Assembly (NCBI GenBank): GCA_026636295.1
Contig: CP089463.1
Location: 806,001-870,000 of the forward strand
Source: Medakamo hakoo
Taxonomy: Eukaryota > Chlorophyta > Trebouxiophyceae > Coccomyxaceae
DNA length: 64,000 nucleotides
Direction of reading: 5' to 3'
Part shown: positions 22,056-32,000 of the stretch, in pieces
Position numbering within the stretch: the stretch's first letter is position 1
Layout of the letters: each line of letters opens with the position of its first letter
Made by a program: the position numbers and the translations under genes
Notes under the pieces: model-generated
Database searches by the model: none
The model's input: only the letters and a program-made list of their open reading frames with translations
Told to the model about the DNA's origin: nothing

Positions 22056-24087
22056 TCACACCTGGTCCGTCAGCGGCGCGCGGGCGTCGTCACCACCCGC
22101 ACCGGGCGACGGCACGACCGCCGCGTACGCGGGCGGCGGCGGGCCGACAGCAGCAGCAGCAAAGCCGCCGGCCCCGCTGCTGGCGCGCGCGCTGGACCCG
22201 CCGCTGATGGAAAACCCGCCGCCATTCTCGCCGCCGTCCAGGGGCACGTACTCGCGGAGGATGGCCTGGACTTCCGCCTGCAGCTCGGCCCGGGCTTTGA
22301 GGCGGTGGGCGACGAGGCCGGCGAGGGCGGCAATGCCGGCGGCGGACGCCATGACGCCGGCGAACGCGCCCGCGCCGAGGGAGGCGCTGCCGCCCCGGCC
22401 GCCGCCGCCGCCCGCCGCGTCGACCGCGCTCCGCACGTCCGTGCAGGTGAAGCCGTCGCCCTTGAAGCCGTACGGACATTGGCACTTGCGCCCGCGGAAC
22501 GTGTCGACGCACGCACTGAATTCCTCGTTCGCCCAGCAGCCGCCGTGGTCGGACGACGCGCACTCGTTGGTCTCGATCCCGCCCGCCAGGCACTCGGCCG
22601 GCTCGGCCAGCTCCGAGAACCCGGCGCACAGGCCGCGCAGGACGGACGGCGGGTCCAGCCGGCCGCGGTACTGGGCGCCGTTGATGGTGACGGTGGGCAG
22701 GAGGAGGACTTTGGACGCGCCGCCGCCGCCGCCGGAGGTGTAGCCTTGCGCCTCCGCGTTTTTGGACAGGATGGACGGGTCGGCGTCGGCGTCCACATCC
22801 CCCACGCACTTTTCCACGACGGCCGCGTCGATGCCCGCGTCTTTGAGGGGGCCTTCCGCGCAGGAGGCGGACCCGAACTTGCCGTTGGCCATGGTGCAGG
22901 CGTCGGAGACGGCGGTGACGTAGTCCCACCACGCCCACGGCTTGCCCGCAGACCGCGCGGCTTCGTGCGCGCACAGCTGGCGTTTGGCCTCAATCACCAC
23001 GTCCCGCCCCTTGAACGTCAATTTGTACTTGTCGGCGATGGGCGACCAGGCGCAGTACCGGCCCTTGTGAATGCAGGACTCGGCGCACTCGGACGCGGGC
23101 GCACCATCGGCGCAGCGGCGGGTGACAAAGCGCGGGGTGAACGCGGTGTACTTGCCGCGTTCCAGCGCGGACGCCTGCGTTTTGATGGAGGACTTGAAGG
23201 CGGCCTGGCGGTCGCAGGAAGGGCCGCAACCGGTGTCGGGCGTGGTCCACCTGTTGTTGTGAGGGTGAGAGGGGCGGGCGGGCGCGTGAGAAAACTGAGG
23301 GGGCAGGGACGGCTGGGTCACCTGGATGGAAAACAACGACAACGAAAACAAAACGCACAGCTCCCACTCCACCCGGTCGTCCGGGTTGGTGACCGCGTCC
23401 TTCCAGTCCAGCTCCACGATGACGCCAGAGCCCGATTTGGAGGAGGAGGCTTTCTCGGCGGCTTTGCGCAGTTTCGCGCCGACCGCCATGGTGACGAGCG
23501 CGGTCGGAATGCTGATGTCGTCTTTCAGCCGCGCGATTTCGGGGCGGTCGTCGGGCGCCGCCATGGTCAGCAGGCGTTCGTCTTTGTAGTCCGCGACGAT
23601 GATGGCGGCGGCGCCGGCCTTTTCCGCGTTGAAGGCTTTCTCAATGAAGTAGCAGTCGCCGCGGTCGACGAGCGCGACGACAGGCAAGCCGGACGGCCCG
23701 GGCGTGAGCTTGGTCGTCAACGGCTTGCAGCCCTTGTCCTCGCCGTCGATGACCTGGACCTCGCCGACCAAGGTCGCGCCGTACAGCGGGACGCCGAACT
23801 GTTGTTGGATGCATGGGGGGTGGGGGGTGGGGGGCGGGGGGCGGGTCAGGTTGAGCGGCGGCCGGAGGGTACCTGCGACGCGTCTTTTTACGTCTCGGCA
23901 CGCCGCCCGCCCGCCAACTCACGTCTCCGATGGCCGCATCAAAGTCGCCCGCGATGTTTTTGGGCTCCTTGATGTGGAGGGAATTGGTTTCCACGACCCA
24001 CTGGGCGGCCGCGGGCGTGGCGGACAGCGCGGCGGCGGTCGCGACAGCGGCGGCCAGGACGCGCCGGCGGTGGTGGGGCGCCGGCAT
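22056..24087 (-). CDS. VSR: Vacuolar sorting receptor (VSR/BP-80 family)
   Basis: Three exons: 23923-24087, 23359-23798 and 22056-23250; 599 residues. VSRs carry soluble proteins from the Golgi/TGN to the lytic or storage vacuole. Signal peptide at 1-28 (basic, then LAAAVATAAALSATPAAA). The PA domain begins at FGVPLYGATLVGEV and includes VALVDRGDCYFIEKAFNAE. The cysteine-rich central luminal domain starts WTTPDTGCGPSCDRQ. One EGF-like module follows (CASSDHGGCWANEEF to CQCPYGFKGDGFTC), then a membrane span near GVMASAAGIAALAGLVA and a short tail. The tail has YVPL, a Y-x-x-hydrophobic signal like the YMPL of land-plant VSRs, used for AP-complex and clathrin sorting. Length is close to plant VSRs (about 620), which usually have more EGF sequence. 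Intron 2 (108 nt) is in frame and stop-free. Confidence 0.93.
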
Positions 24088-24750
24088 GAGGATTCTTTTT
24101 CTCCGCGCCTGGAGGGTGGGTGGGCGTATGAGGATGCTGTGCGTGTGAGGCGAGCGTGGAGGACGAGGGCGCGCCGAGCGAGGGCGGGCCCAATCGTGCT
24201 GCATAGCAAGGGCGCGCGAACATAAAAAAACGCGACGAGGACAGGGGAGCGGCAAAAGTGCCCGCATGGAGCGGAAATTGGTTGTCTGTTGGCTCAACAC
24301 GCCGCCAGGCCACACCCGACATCCGTGCGCTCCAACGCGATGGGTGGGCGCTGGCGAGTCGTGGCGTGGCAGCCCCTGGGCGGGCTTGCGCCTGCGCGCG
24401 GTTCGCGGCTGTTTCGCTCGAGTTTTGGCAACCCCTGCCGCATGCGTGTGGGGCGGGCGCCAACAGGGCAACGGGCGGGACTGCTGCCACGCGATCGCGG
24501 TGGGCGCGTACGTCGCATCCATCCGCACCTGGGAGGCCGGCCTGAGGAAGGCTAAGGCGATGGGAGAGGCCGCACACGCCGCCGGCCTAATGCACGAGTG
24601 AGCAGTTTCGAAAGCGGCCGCGGCGCCTTCCCCAACCCCGCCCCCCCCTCCATCCTTCTTCCCACAGCCCGCTCTGGTGGGATGGACGGCCGGCCCAGCG
24701 CCGACACCAGCGGACGCCTCACACCCTCATGCACACCCACTCAAAAACAG
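24088..24750. other. Unassigned 660-bp stretch with VSR promoter
   Basis: The part nearest 24088 should hold the VSR promoter. It contains an A-run at 24221-24228, a plus-strand frame described separately, and an intron-like segment (GTGAGCAG at 24595, pyrimidine tract, CCACAG ending at 24667). I recognise no family here. Confidence 0.4.
24266..24601 (+). CDS. Possible small unknown protein
   Basis: Frame of 111 residues from an ATG at 24266. The first two thirds read like non-coding sequence. The last 45 residues (from about GNGRDCCHAI, through VGAYVASIRTWEAGLRKAK, to GLMHE) look like an amphipathic helix and follow a CCAACAG that could be a splice acceptor near 24466. A donor-like GTGAGC overlaps the final codon, with a good acceptor at 24667, but continuing that way gives a Pro/Arg-rich tail unlike a real protein. 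Unrecognised; it may be an exon of a small gene or chance. Confidence 0.22.
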   Translation: MERKLVVCWLNTPPGHTRHPCAPTRWVGAGESWRGSPWAGLRLRAVRGCFARVLATPAACVWGGRQQGNGRDCCHAIAVGAYVASIRTWEAGLRKAKAMGEAAHAAGLMHE

Positions 24751-24924
24751 CTACAGCCCGCCCAGCCCACGCCCGCCCCCGCCGCCGCCGCCCTTCCCCG
24801 CCTCCGCCACTTTCGCCGCTTTTTTTGCCATGGCAGTCAGCGCCAGCGCCGCCCCCGTGCCCGCCGCCAGCACGCCAAACACCGCCAGCGACAGCGTCTC
24901 CCGGCTGATGCGCGGGGGAGGCAT
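24751..24924 (-). CDS. 57-residue single-span membrane protein, unknown
   Basis: Short frame starting MPPPRISRETLSLAVFG and ending in a Gly-rich tail. One hydrophobic segment (about residues 11-31, LAVFGVLAAGTGAALALTAM) is followed by a Lys/Ala-rich helix (AKKAAKVAEAGK). This small, N-in single-span, basic-tail form is common among mitochondrial or thylakoid membrane accessory subunits, but I recognise no family. It begins only 31 bp after the uL14m stop on the same strand and in another frame, leaving no room for a separate promoter. It is either the second cistron of a shared transcript, part of that gene's 3' UTR, or chance. Codon use (GC-rich third positions) resembles neighbouring genes. 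Confidence 0.45.
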   Translation of the reverse strand: MPPPRISRETLSLAVFGVLAAGTGAALALTAMAKKAAKVAEAGKGGGGGGGRGLGGL

Positions 24925-24955
24925 TCGCCCTCACACACACAAACAAAACACACGC

Positions 24956-25606
24956 TCAGAGCACGCGGGCCGTCAGGGACAGGACTTTCATCAGCCCCCG
25001 GGCGCGGAGCTCGTGCGCGGCAAAGCCCAGGACGCGCGTGCCCAGGGGCGCGCCCTTGTTGTTCACCAGGACGCACGCGTTGCGGGCAAAGGAGATGGAC
25101 GACCCGTCCGGGCGGCGCAGCTCCTTGACGGTCTCGGTGATGACGGCTTTCTGGACCTGCGGTGTTTTTTTTTTCATGGGAGGAGGGGGGAGCGGTGGAG
25201 GGGGTTGGCCGGCGGCAGCGACGCGGGAGGAGGGGGGGCGTGCTCAGAGCCACCGGCGCCCATGTCCAACCAGACTAACGCTTTGTGGGGGCGCACAGAT
25301 GCCTCTGCCCGCCATCCACAGCGACAGGAGCGCGGTAACGCGGCCCCAACAGCTGCGCGCGCCTTGTCCTTTCTTCTTCACGCCGCCGGCAGGCAATCGG
25401 CGACGGAAAAGCCGCGGCCGCCACACCCACTCACCCACATCCAAACGCACCGTCCCTGCCGCCACTTTGCTCCGCGGTTGCGCCCGCTTAATCGCAACGG
25501 TGATGATGTCGCCGATGCCCCAGGTTTTGCCGGACTGGTTGATGCACTGCGCGACCTTGGCTCCCGAGTTGTCGGACACGGTCAGGAAGGTGCCGTTGCC
25601 GATCAT
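24956..25606 (-). CDS. MRPL14: Mitochondrial-type ribosomal protein uL14
   Basis: Two exons, 25451-25606 and 24956-25156, phase 0, 118 residues. uL14 sits at the subunit interface of the large ribosomal subunit. MIGNGTFLTVSDNSGAK corresponds to the start of bacterial L14, then IGDIITVAIKRAQP, VQKAVITETVKELRRPDGS, NACVLVNNKGAPLGTRVLG and ARGLMKVLSLTARVL. All canonical blocks are present at bacterial length (about 122). The sequence is bacterial-type and nuclear-encoded, so organellar, and its divergence and short loop favour mitochondrion over plastid (plastid L14 is normally plastid-encoded). No targeting presequence precedes the L14 start in this model. A CTCCAG about 50 bp upstream could mark an earlier spliced leader exon. 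Head-to-head with the PDI gene, 187 bp apart. Confidence 0.85.
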
Positions 25607-25793
25607 GGGGGAGGCACAGGGGCACGAAGGACGCGCGCCGGCGCAGGGCGCCTGGAGCAGGGAGGGTGTGTGCGTGCGTGGGAGGACGACGACGCGTGGA
25701 GCCGTCGTCTCCGGCGTTTTTTTTTTCTCCGTGGGTCTGGCCAAACTGCGCGGGCGTGTTCACTTCACCTTTCATCCCATCAAAATAACCAAT

Positions 25794-26858
25794 ATGCGCC
25801 TCCTCTCCGTCCTCCTGTTCTGCCTGGCGGCCCTGACCGGCGGCGCGCTGGCCATGGGCGACCCGACGGACGCCCTGGACGGCGTGCACGACCTGGGTGA
25901 GTGTGTGCGGGCGTGGGGGGAGCGGGGGATGGCACGTTCAGGTTGAATGCCTACGCACTGGTGGCTTTTGGCACCGCCCGCGGACTGCGGTGAGGACGTG
26001 CCCACCCACGAAACGCACGCGCGTTTGGGCGGCATGGATGTGGGCCTGCCCCTGGTGCAGGCGGCGCAGGGTTTGGACGTCGGCCTGTGGGCCGGGTGCC
26101 GCGCAGTCTGCTCGCGGCGCGGCGTGCGCGCGCGCGCGCGCTCCCCCCCCCTCCAACCTCTCCCCCCTTTCCTTGTTCCAACACAACACACAACAGACCC
26201 GTCCACCTTTGACGCCGTCGTCAACGGCAAGAAACTGGTCCTGGCCGAGTTTTACGCGCCCTGGTGCGGCCACTGCAAGCACCTGACGCCGGAGCTGAAG
26301 GCCCTGGGCGAAAAAGTGAAGGCCGACGCCCGCCTGGCGTCCCGCGTGATCATCGCCAAAGTCAACGCGGACGAGCACCGGTCCCTGGGCGAGCGCTTCG
26401 CCGTGCGCGGCTTCCCGACCCTGAAGCTGTTCAAGCGCGGCGCGCCCGTCGACGCGTCCGCCGAAAACTACAACGGCCCCCGGACGGCGGCCGACATGCT
26501 GGCGGCGCTGACTGCCGCGCTGGACGCAGACGCAGGATGGGCGCGAGTCGTGGATTTGGACGGTCTCGCGGCCGCGGTCGCCAAGGCGCAGGGGGACGAC
26601 CTGGCCAAGGCCGTCGACGCCCTGAAGGCGGCGGCCGCCAAGCTGACGGGCGAGTCGGCCGAGGCGGCGGCCCTGTACACCAAGGCCGCGACGAAAGCCC
26701 TGGACAAGGGCGTCGACTACTTCAAGGCCGAGCACGCCCGCCTGGCCGGCCTGATCGCCAAAGTGTCGGCGGGCAAGGCGGATGAACTGGCGCGCAAGAT
26801 GAGCGTGCTGACCGCGTTTTTTGAAGGGGAGGAAGACGGCAGCGCTGCGGCGGCGTGA
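25794..26858 (+). CDS. PDI-D/ERp29-like protein disulfide isomerase
   Basis: Two exons, 25794-25896 and 26197-26858, phase 1, 254 residues. Signal peptide MRLLSVLLFCLAALTGGALA. One thioredoxin domain with active site WCGHC (Cys58 and Cys61), cis-proline in GFPTLKLF, and the usual EFYAPWCGHCK context. The C-terminal 100 residues form the all-helical ERp29c/PDI-D fold (AVDALKAAAAKLTG, YTKAATKALDKGVDYF, ELARKMSVLTAF). This is one thioredoxin module fewer than plant PDI-D enzymes with two. It should catalyse disulfide formation or isomerisation in the secretory pathway. The chain ends in an acidic Ala tail with no KDEL-like signal, so ER retention would need another mechanism. UBE2T follows 183 bp downstream on the same strand. 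Confidence 0.88.
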
Positions 26859-27041
26859 GGGGAGGAGGAGGAGGGGGTTGGGCCCTGTGTGTTGCCGTCC
26901 ACCCTGGCTCGAGCGTGGCTCCATTCTCCTCTGCCTCTCTCCCGCGCTGTCACGCTCACGCACTCTTCCATTGCACTCGCGGCCGCGCGCCCGCCGCGCC
27001 GGCGACGTCAACACGCCCCCACACGCACCTCCTCACGCACC

Positions 27042-27841
27042 ATGCTGGCCAACCGCATGGCCCGCGAGCTGAAAATGCTGGCGACCGACCCGCCTCCCGG
27101 CGTGGCGGCCTGGCCCGTCGGCGACTCGGTCACCGAGCTGCGCGCGCAAGTACGGGTGCGTTTTGGAGGGTTGCGCGCCCCGCGGTCCACCTCTGGAGGA
27201 GGCGAAGACGCGCGGTCATCCAGGTGGTGGGGAGGCGAGGGAGGCGAGGGGGTGCGCGCCACCCCCACCCCCCAATGCGCGCCCCCCCCCATCTTGCACT
27301 GTAAATTCTTCACCCTCCACCCCACCCCACACACCAGGGCCCGCGCGGCACCGTCTACGAGCGCGGCGTGTGGGACCTGGCCATCACCGTCCCGCCGCGC
27401 TACCCGCTGGAACCGCCCAAGGTGACGTTCACCACGCCGATTCACCACCCCAACATCGACGGCGCGGGCCGCATCTGCCTGGACACGCTCGCCCTGCCGC
27501 CCAAGGGCGCGTGGCGCCCGGCCCTCAACCTGGGCGCCGTGCTGGGGTCCGTCCGCTCCTTGCTCGCCGAACCCAATGGCGACGACGGCTTGGTCGCCGA
27601 AGTCGCGCACCAGTTCCGCCACGACCGGGCCGGCTTTGACGCGGCGGCCCGGGCCGCGACGGAAAAGTGGGCGTGCGGTGGGGGTGGGGGTGGTGGCGGT
27701 GAGGGCGGGCCGCGCCTGGATGGAGCGGAGCAGCAGCAAAAGAACGCGCCCGTCGCGCCCTCGTCTTCACCGCCGCCCAAGTCCCGCCTGCAGTTGGGGA
27801 CCAAGCGGCCCCGGTCGGGCGAGGAGGGTGGCGGAGGGTGA
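27042..27841 (+). CDS. UBE2T: UBE2T-like ubiquitin-conjugating enzyme E2
   Basis: Two exons, 27042-27155 and 27338-27841, phase 0, 205 residues. The UBC fold starts LKMLATDPPPG, with YERGVW, YPLEPPKVTF, the HPN triad, and the catalytic cysteine in GRICLD (Cys85; human UBE2T Cys86). The LPPKGAWRPALN segment and EPNGDDGL are diagnostic of UBE2T among E2s. UBE2T works with the FANCL ligase to monoubiquitinate FANCD2 and FANCI in crosslink repair. The C-terminal extension is Gly-rich and ends in a basic patch (KRPRSGEEG), comparable to the basic tail of animal UBE2T. Its substrate homolog FANCI lies upstream in this window. Tail-to-tail, 85 bp from the next gene. Confidence 0.9.
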
Positions 27842-27926
27842 GACGGTGTGCGTGACAACAGTAATGATAGACTCTCTAGGCCTTGCATGTTTCCCACTCG
27901 CACCAAGGCAACGCACCCCCTACACT

Positions 27927-28664
27927 CTACACTTCAATGACCTCGCCCGGCCGCGTGCACAGCGGGCAGGGCGCGCGGCCGCACCCGCCGCACGCCTTGC
28001 ACCCGGCCCCGGCCCTCGGACCCACGCCCCGTCCATCTTTCCTGGACCGCCTGTCCACGACGTCCGCGACCGTCACCCACCCGGGCGTCCACCGAGCCCG
28101 GTCCCGCAACGCCTTCGCTTCCACCCACAGGCGGATGGACTCGTCGCACGCGGCGACCATGAGCACAAACCACCCGCCGCCGCCGGCTGCCCGCCTCTTG
28201 GACGCGCAACGGAAGTGGGTGCGGCCGAGCGTGCGTTCGGCGGCCGTCCATTGCGTGCCCACGATTTTGGGCATCAGGACGGGGTTGGTGGCCCGGTAGC
28301 CGCCGGCCGGCAGCCTGCCCGACCCGCCGCACGCGCCGCACGCCACTTCGCCCGTGCCGTCGCAGCACCGGCAGACGCGCGGTTCAGCGGGCGGGGCGTA
28401 AGAGCGGGAGCTAGTGCCGACGCCGTCCTCGCCGCGTAGAGTGCGCAGGAGGTCGGCGTCGGAGACGAGGCGCGGCACGCCCTTTGGCGTCGGGCGCTGG
28501 GGCGAGGCAGAGGTTGTGTCGGCGGCGCGAGGCGGCGGCGAACGAATCGGCGTCGCGAAAGGCGTCCAGGGCTCGCCGCTGTTTGCGGCCGCAATCACGG
28601 CGCGCTGGAGTGATTGTCTTCCATGCGCCGGGCGCGCCAGGCTGGCGGGGAGGGTGCCCCGCAT
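27927..28664 (-). CDS. Organellar DnaJ-type zinc-finger protein
   Basis: Single exon of 245 residues starting MRGTLPASLARP. The first 60 residues are basic, Ser/Ala/Pro-rich and lack acids, like a plastid or mitochondrial presequence. There are two separated halves of a DnaJ-like cysteine-rich finger: CRCCDGTGEVACGACGGSG (about 115-135) and CKACGGCGRAPCPLC near the end. Between them is a conserved-looking block (KIVGTQWTAAERTLGRTHFRC, WFVLMVAACDESIRLWV, RARWTPGW). No J domain is present. Plants have several such J-less zinc-finger proteins (BSD2, LQY1 and relatives) acting as plastid chaperones or thiol-disulfide factors; this one's exact role is unknown. The gene has no intron. Confidence 0.7.
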   Translation of the reverse strand: MRGTLPASLARPAHGRQSLQRAVIAAANSGEPWTPFATPIRSPPPRAADTTSASPQRPTPKGVPRLVSDADLLRTLRGEDGVGTSSRSYAPPAEPRVCRCCDGTGEVACGACGGSGRLPAGGYRATNPVLMPKIVGTQWTAAERTLGRTHFRCASKRRAAGGGGWFVLMVAACDESIRLWVEAKALRDRARWTPGWVTVADVVDRRSRKDGRGVGPRAGAGCKACGGCGRAPCPLCTRPGEVIEV

Positions 28665-29090
28665 TTGGCGGCGGCGCCGCTTTGATGTTTTTGTTCGGCG
28701 CGCGGCTTGCTCTCGCTCTGCCTGCGCAACGCGCGTGTGGCCGCAGCTGGAGACGCGCGTGAGGCTGGAGTTTATTATTCCATCGTGCGTCTTTGTTTCT
28801 TTACACAGCCGAAACCCAGCAGGACCAACCCCCCCAGGGCATCTGGGGAGAGAGTGAGCAGGCGGTGTGTGTGGAAGAAAAGCGTGGCGCACGCGTTCCT
28901 TCAAGGGGTGTCGAGGGGACGATGGTTTTTGGTTCAAGGGGGTAAAAAAAGAAGACTGGGGACGAAAAAGGAGTGTCGGCTCTCTCGCACTCACTCGTAC
29001 GTAGCGTAAGGCGGGTAGAATTTGATGGAAGGAAGTCAAAGAAAGTAAAAAAACAAGCAAACGAGGGGGCCGCTGGTGTGGTGGCCGCTC
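28665..29090. other. Intergenic region between DnaJ-ZnF and OSCA genes
   Basis: 426 bp between two minus-strand genes, holding the DnaJ-ZnF promoter and OSCA 3' end. On the minus strand a CTCCCCAG acceptor (28843-28850) precedes a 21-codon frame, 28840 to a TAA at 28775-28777, that reads like a hydrophobic tail plus basic end (GGLVLLGFGCVKKQRR). No ATG lies between it and the OSCA stop, so I could not attach a first exon. Confidence 0.4.
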
Positions 29091-32000
29091 TCACACCTGG
29101 TCGCCGCCCGGCCGCCCGCCAGACGCCGCCCGGCGGATGGCTTCTTCATACGTCGTCGCGGGACCCGCGGGCGCGGACGGTGTGTCGGCCGGGACGACCG
29201 GCGCCGGGACGGCAGTCGCGGCCGCCGGCGCCTTCTTGGCCGACCGGGCGCGGGCAAACGACGCAGGCTTGCCCAGGGCGGCGGACGACGAGGGCGCGGC
29301 CGGCGCGGCGGCGCCGCCCTTCCCTTCCTCGACACTGGGCAGCCCGTCCGGCTGCGCCCGCTTTTTCACCGACGTGCTGCGGCGGCGGGAGGCCTGGCGG
29401 GACGCGACCCGCAGCGAGTGCTGCTCCTCCGCGACCTTGTCCCGGGCCCTCTCTTCCGCGGCCGTGTCTTCGACGGGGGGAGGCGCCTTGCTCCCAGCCA
29501 GGTACGCCGCGACTTCCGCCGCCTCGGCCTTCAGCGGCGCCAGGTCGGAGCCGTCAAAGGCCATGGCCGGCGACAGGTACGGGGACTTGCCGCCCGCGGC
29601 GCCGCCGTCCGCCGCCAGCGCCGCGCCGCCGTCCACGCCCTTGGCCGCGTCCGCGGCGTCCATGTCCGTCGCGGCACGCAGGGACATGGCCGCCAGCGGC
29701 CGGCGGAAGATGTCCAGGGCGGCGGCCCGGGCGATGAGCGTCAGCGGGATCAGGACCGCCGTGAGGAAGCCGGCCTTGGACTTTTTGACGGACAGGTAGC
29801 CCGTCATGACGACCTGCATGAGCACCAGGGCGGTGATGACGTGGTTGAAGACGGCCAGCCACATCTGGCCGCCCGTCGAGTACGTGGGCCGCGCGACGTA
29901 CAGGACGCGGTACTTGTTGAAGAAGCCGACGACCAGGAAGTAGAGCAGGCAGACGGGGGGCAGGATGGGGTTGATGGCGCAGAAGACGATGCCCAGCAGC
30001 ATGATGATCGTCATTTGCGGGATGTCGACGCCGTACTTGAAGAACTGGGATGTGGTGGGTGGGTGGGGTGGGGTGGGGTGGGGTGGGGTGGGTGGGTGGT
30101 GCGGGTCTGAGAGCGGGGGCATCGAGGCGTCGGCGCGCACGACCTCTGCCTCCGTCCCTCCCCTCTCTCTCTCTCTCCAGTTGCGGACCGCGCGCCCCCT
30201 CCACCCCTCCCTCTCCCACACCCTCGTACCTGCTCCGACCACGTCCGTGCCTTGGCCCGCTCCGTCGCCGCCATTTTGGTCCGCACGCCGTAAATGGCAA
30301 AGGGAATGATGCGCAGGTGTTTGAACGCGGGCTGGAAGAGCGCTTTGATGGCCGTGTACGACAGGAAAAACGTGGACGCAGACGGCGCGCCGGTTCCAAT
30401 GGCTTTCAGGCCTTGCACGGGGTCTTGCGCCCACGTGGACGCGCGCTCAAAGAAGGAGCCCGCGACAAAGGTGCCGAAAAACACGATGAACACCTGGAAG
30501 ATGAAGAATTTGGTCACCACGCCGCGGTCGATGTCGCCCTCCGTGCGCAGGCCCTGGAACTTGCACATGAGCCGCAGGATGGGCGGCATCAGGGCGATGA
30601 AGATGATGAGGGCGAGGGAGGGCAGGATGCCGACGATGATCCCCGACAGGAACGGCGCGTTGAGGATGGCCTCCATGCCCGGCACGCGGGCCAGGGAGTC
30701 CGGCGTCAGGTAGGACTGGACCTTGCCGACGGGGATCATGAAGAGCAGGCAGAGCGCGATGAAGGCGACCCAGGTCACCCAGAAGCGGATGCGCTGTTCC
30801 CAGGCGCGCTGGCGCAGGGCCGGCCACGCGACGGACTGGGGTTCGGGCGCGGCCTGGGTCGACCAGGCCGACGTGTCGTGGTGCTGCAGCATCTCCGTCG
30901 CCAACACCTGCGACCGCCGGTTTTTGAACGTCACAAACGCGGCCGGGCACGGGTCGGCCACGGCCCGGGCCTGGCCGGCTTTGATGACGCCGGCCAGGTG
31001 TTCCATGCGGGCCAGGCCCACGTCGACGGCGTCCAGGCGCGACGCCTTGTCCGTGCCGAACGTCTCCGCGCCCCACGCGCCGAACGCCGGGCGGCCCAGC
31101 AGGTTGACGGCCTTCACCTGCTTCCGCTTGATCTTGGCCAGGTCGCCGGCCGGGTCGGCGCCGGACGCCGCGCGGCGGGCTTTGGCCGTGTACACGTCCA
31201 GCAGGTGGGTCACGGCCGCCTTGGTCTTGCCGTACTCGGCCAGCGCGCCGTCCAGCGGGCCGGCCGTGTTGTAGACCGCCTGCACGTCCGCGACCTCGCC
31301 CGGGTACAGCTCCTCGAATTCGGCGGCGACCATCTGGGTAGCGGTCGCGCCGTCGGCCAGGCGGCGCGAGGCTTTGCCCCACGCGTCGGTCTCCACGCCC
31401 GCGGCGGCGGACGCGGCTTTCTTGGGCGAGCCCAGGCCGGACAGCGCGCCGGCCGAGCCTTTGGCGGCGGACGCCAGGGGCGTGGACGCCGCGGATTTGA
31501 TGGCCGACTCCGCGCCCTTGTGCACGGCGGCGCGCGCCTTGGACGGCAGCACGCGCAGCAGCGTGCGGTCGAGCGCGTCGGCCCACGTCCCGCCGCGCAC
31601 GCCGGGCACGTCCGTGACCAGCACCGTGTGCGTGTCCGCGCCCGGCGGGGTGGTGGACAGGTAGCGCAAGCGCAGCGCGACGGCTTCCTTGGAGAACTTG
31701 GCCAGCTGCCACAGCGTGTACGCGGTGACGGCGCCCGCGGTCAGGGCGTGCACCCACAGCGTCGGCGACCGTTCGGCCACGTTCGCCATGGTCGCCTTGT
31801 CGATGTCTTGCAAGACGAAGGACGTGTCGGTGTACGACTGGTCGTACCGCCAGCCGTAGTCCTTGTACTCGGGGCCCAGGGCGTCGGCCGGGTTGGGCGG
31901 GATGGCCTGGCACGGGAAGGGGGGAGACGGGTGGGGTGGGGACGGGGGTGGGTGTGAGAGTGTGGGAGTGGGGGGTGGATTGTGGATTGGAGGGGGGGCC

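Noticed and set aside
28775-28842. Possible tail-anchored last exon on the minus strand
   Set aside because: Good acceptor and hydrophobic end, but no ATG-bearing exon exists between it and the OSCA stop; kept only as a note.
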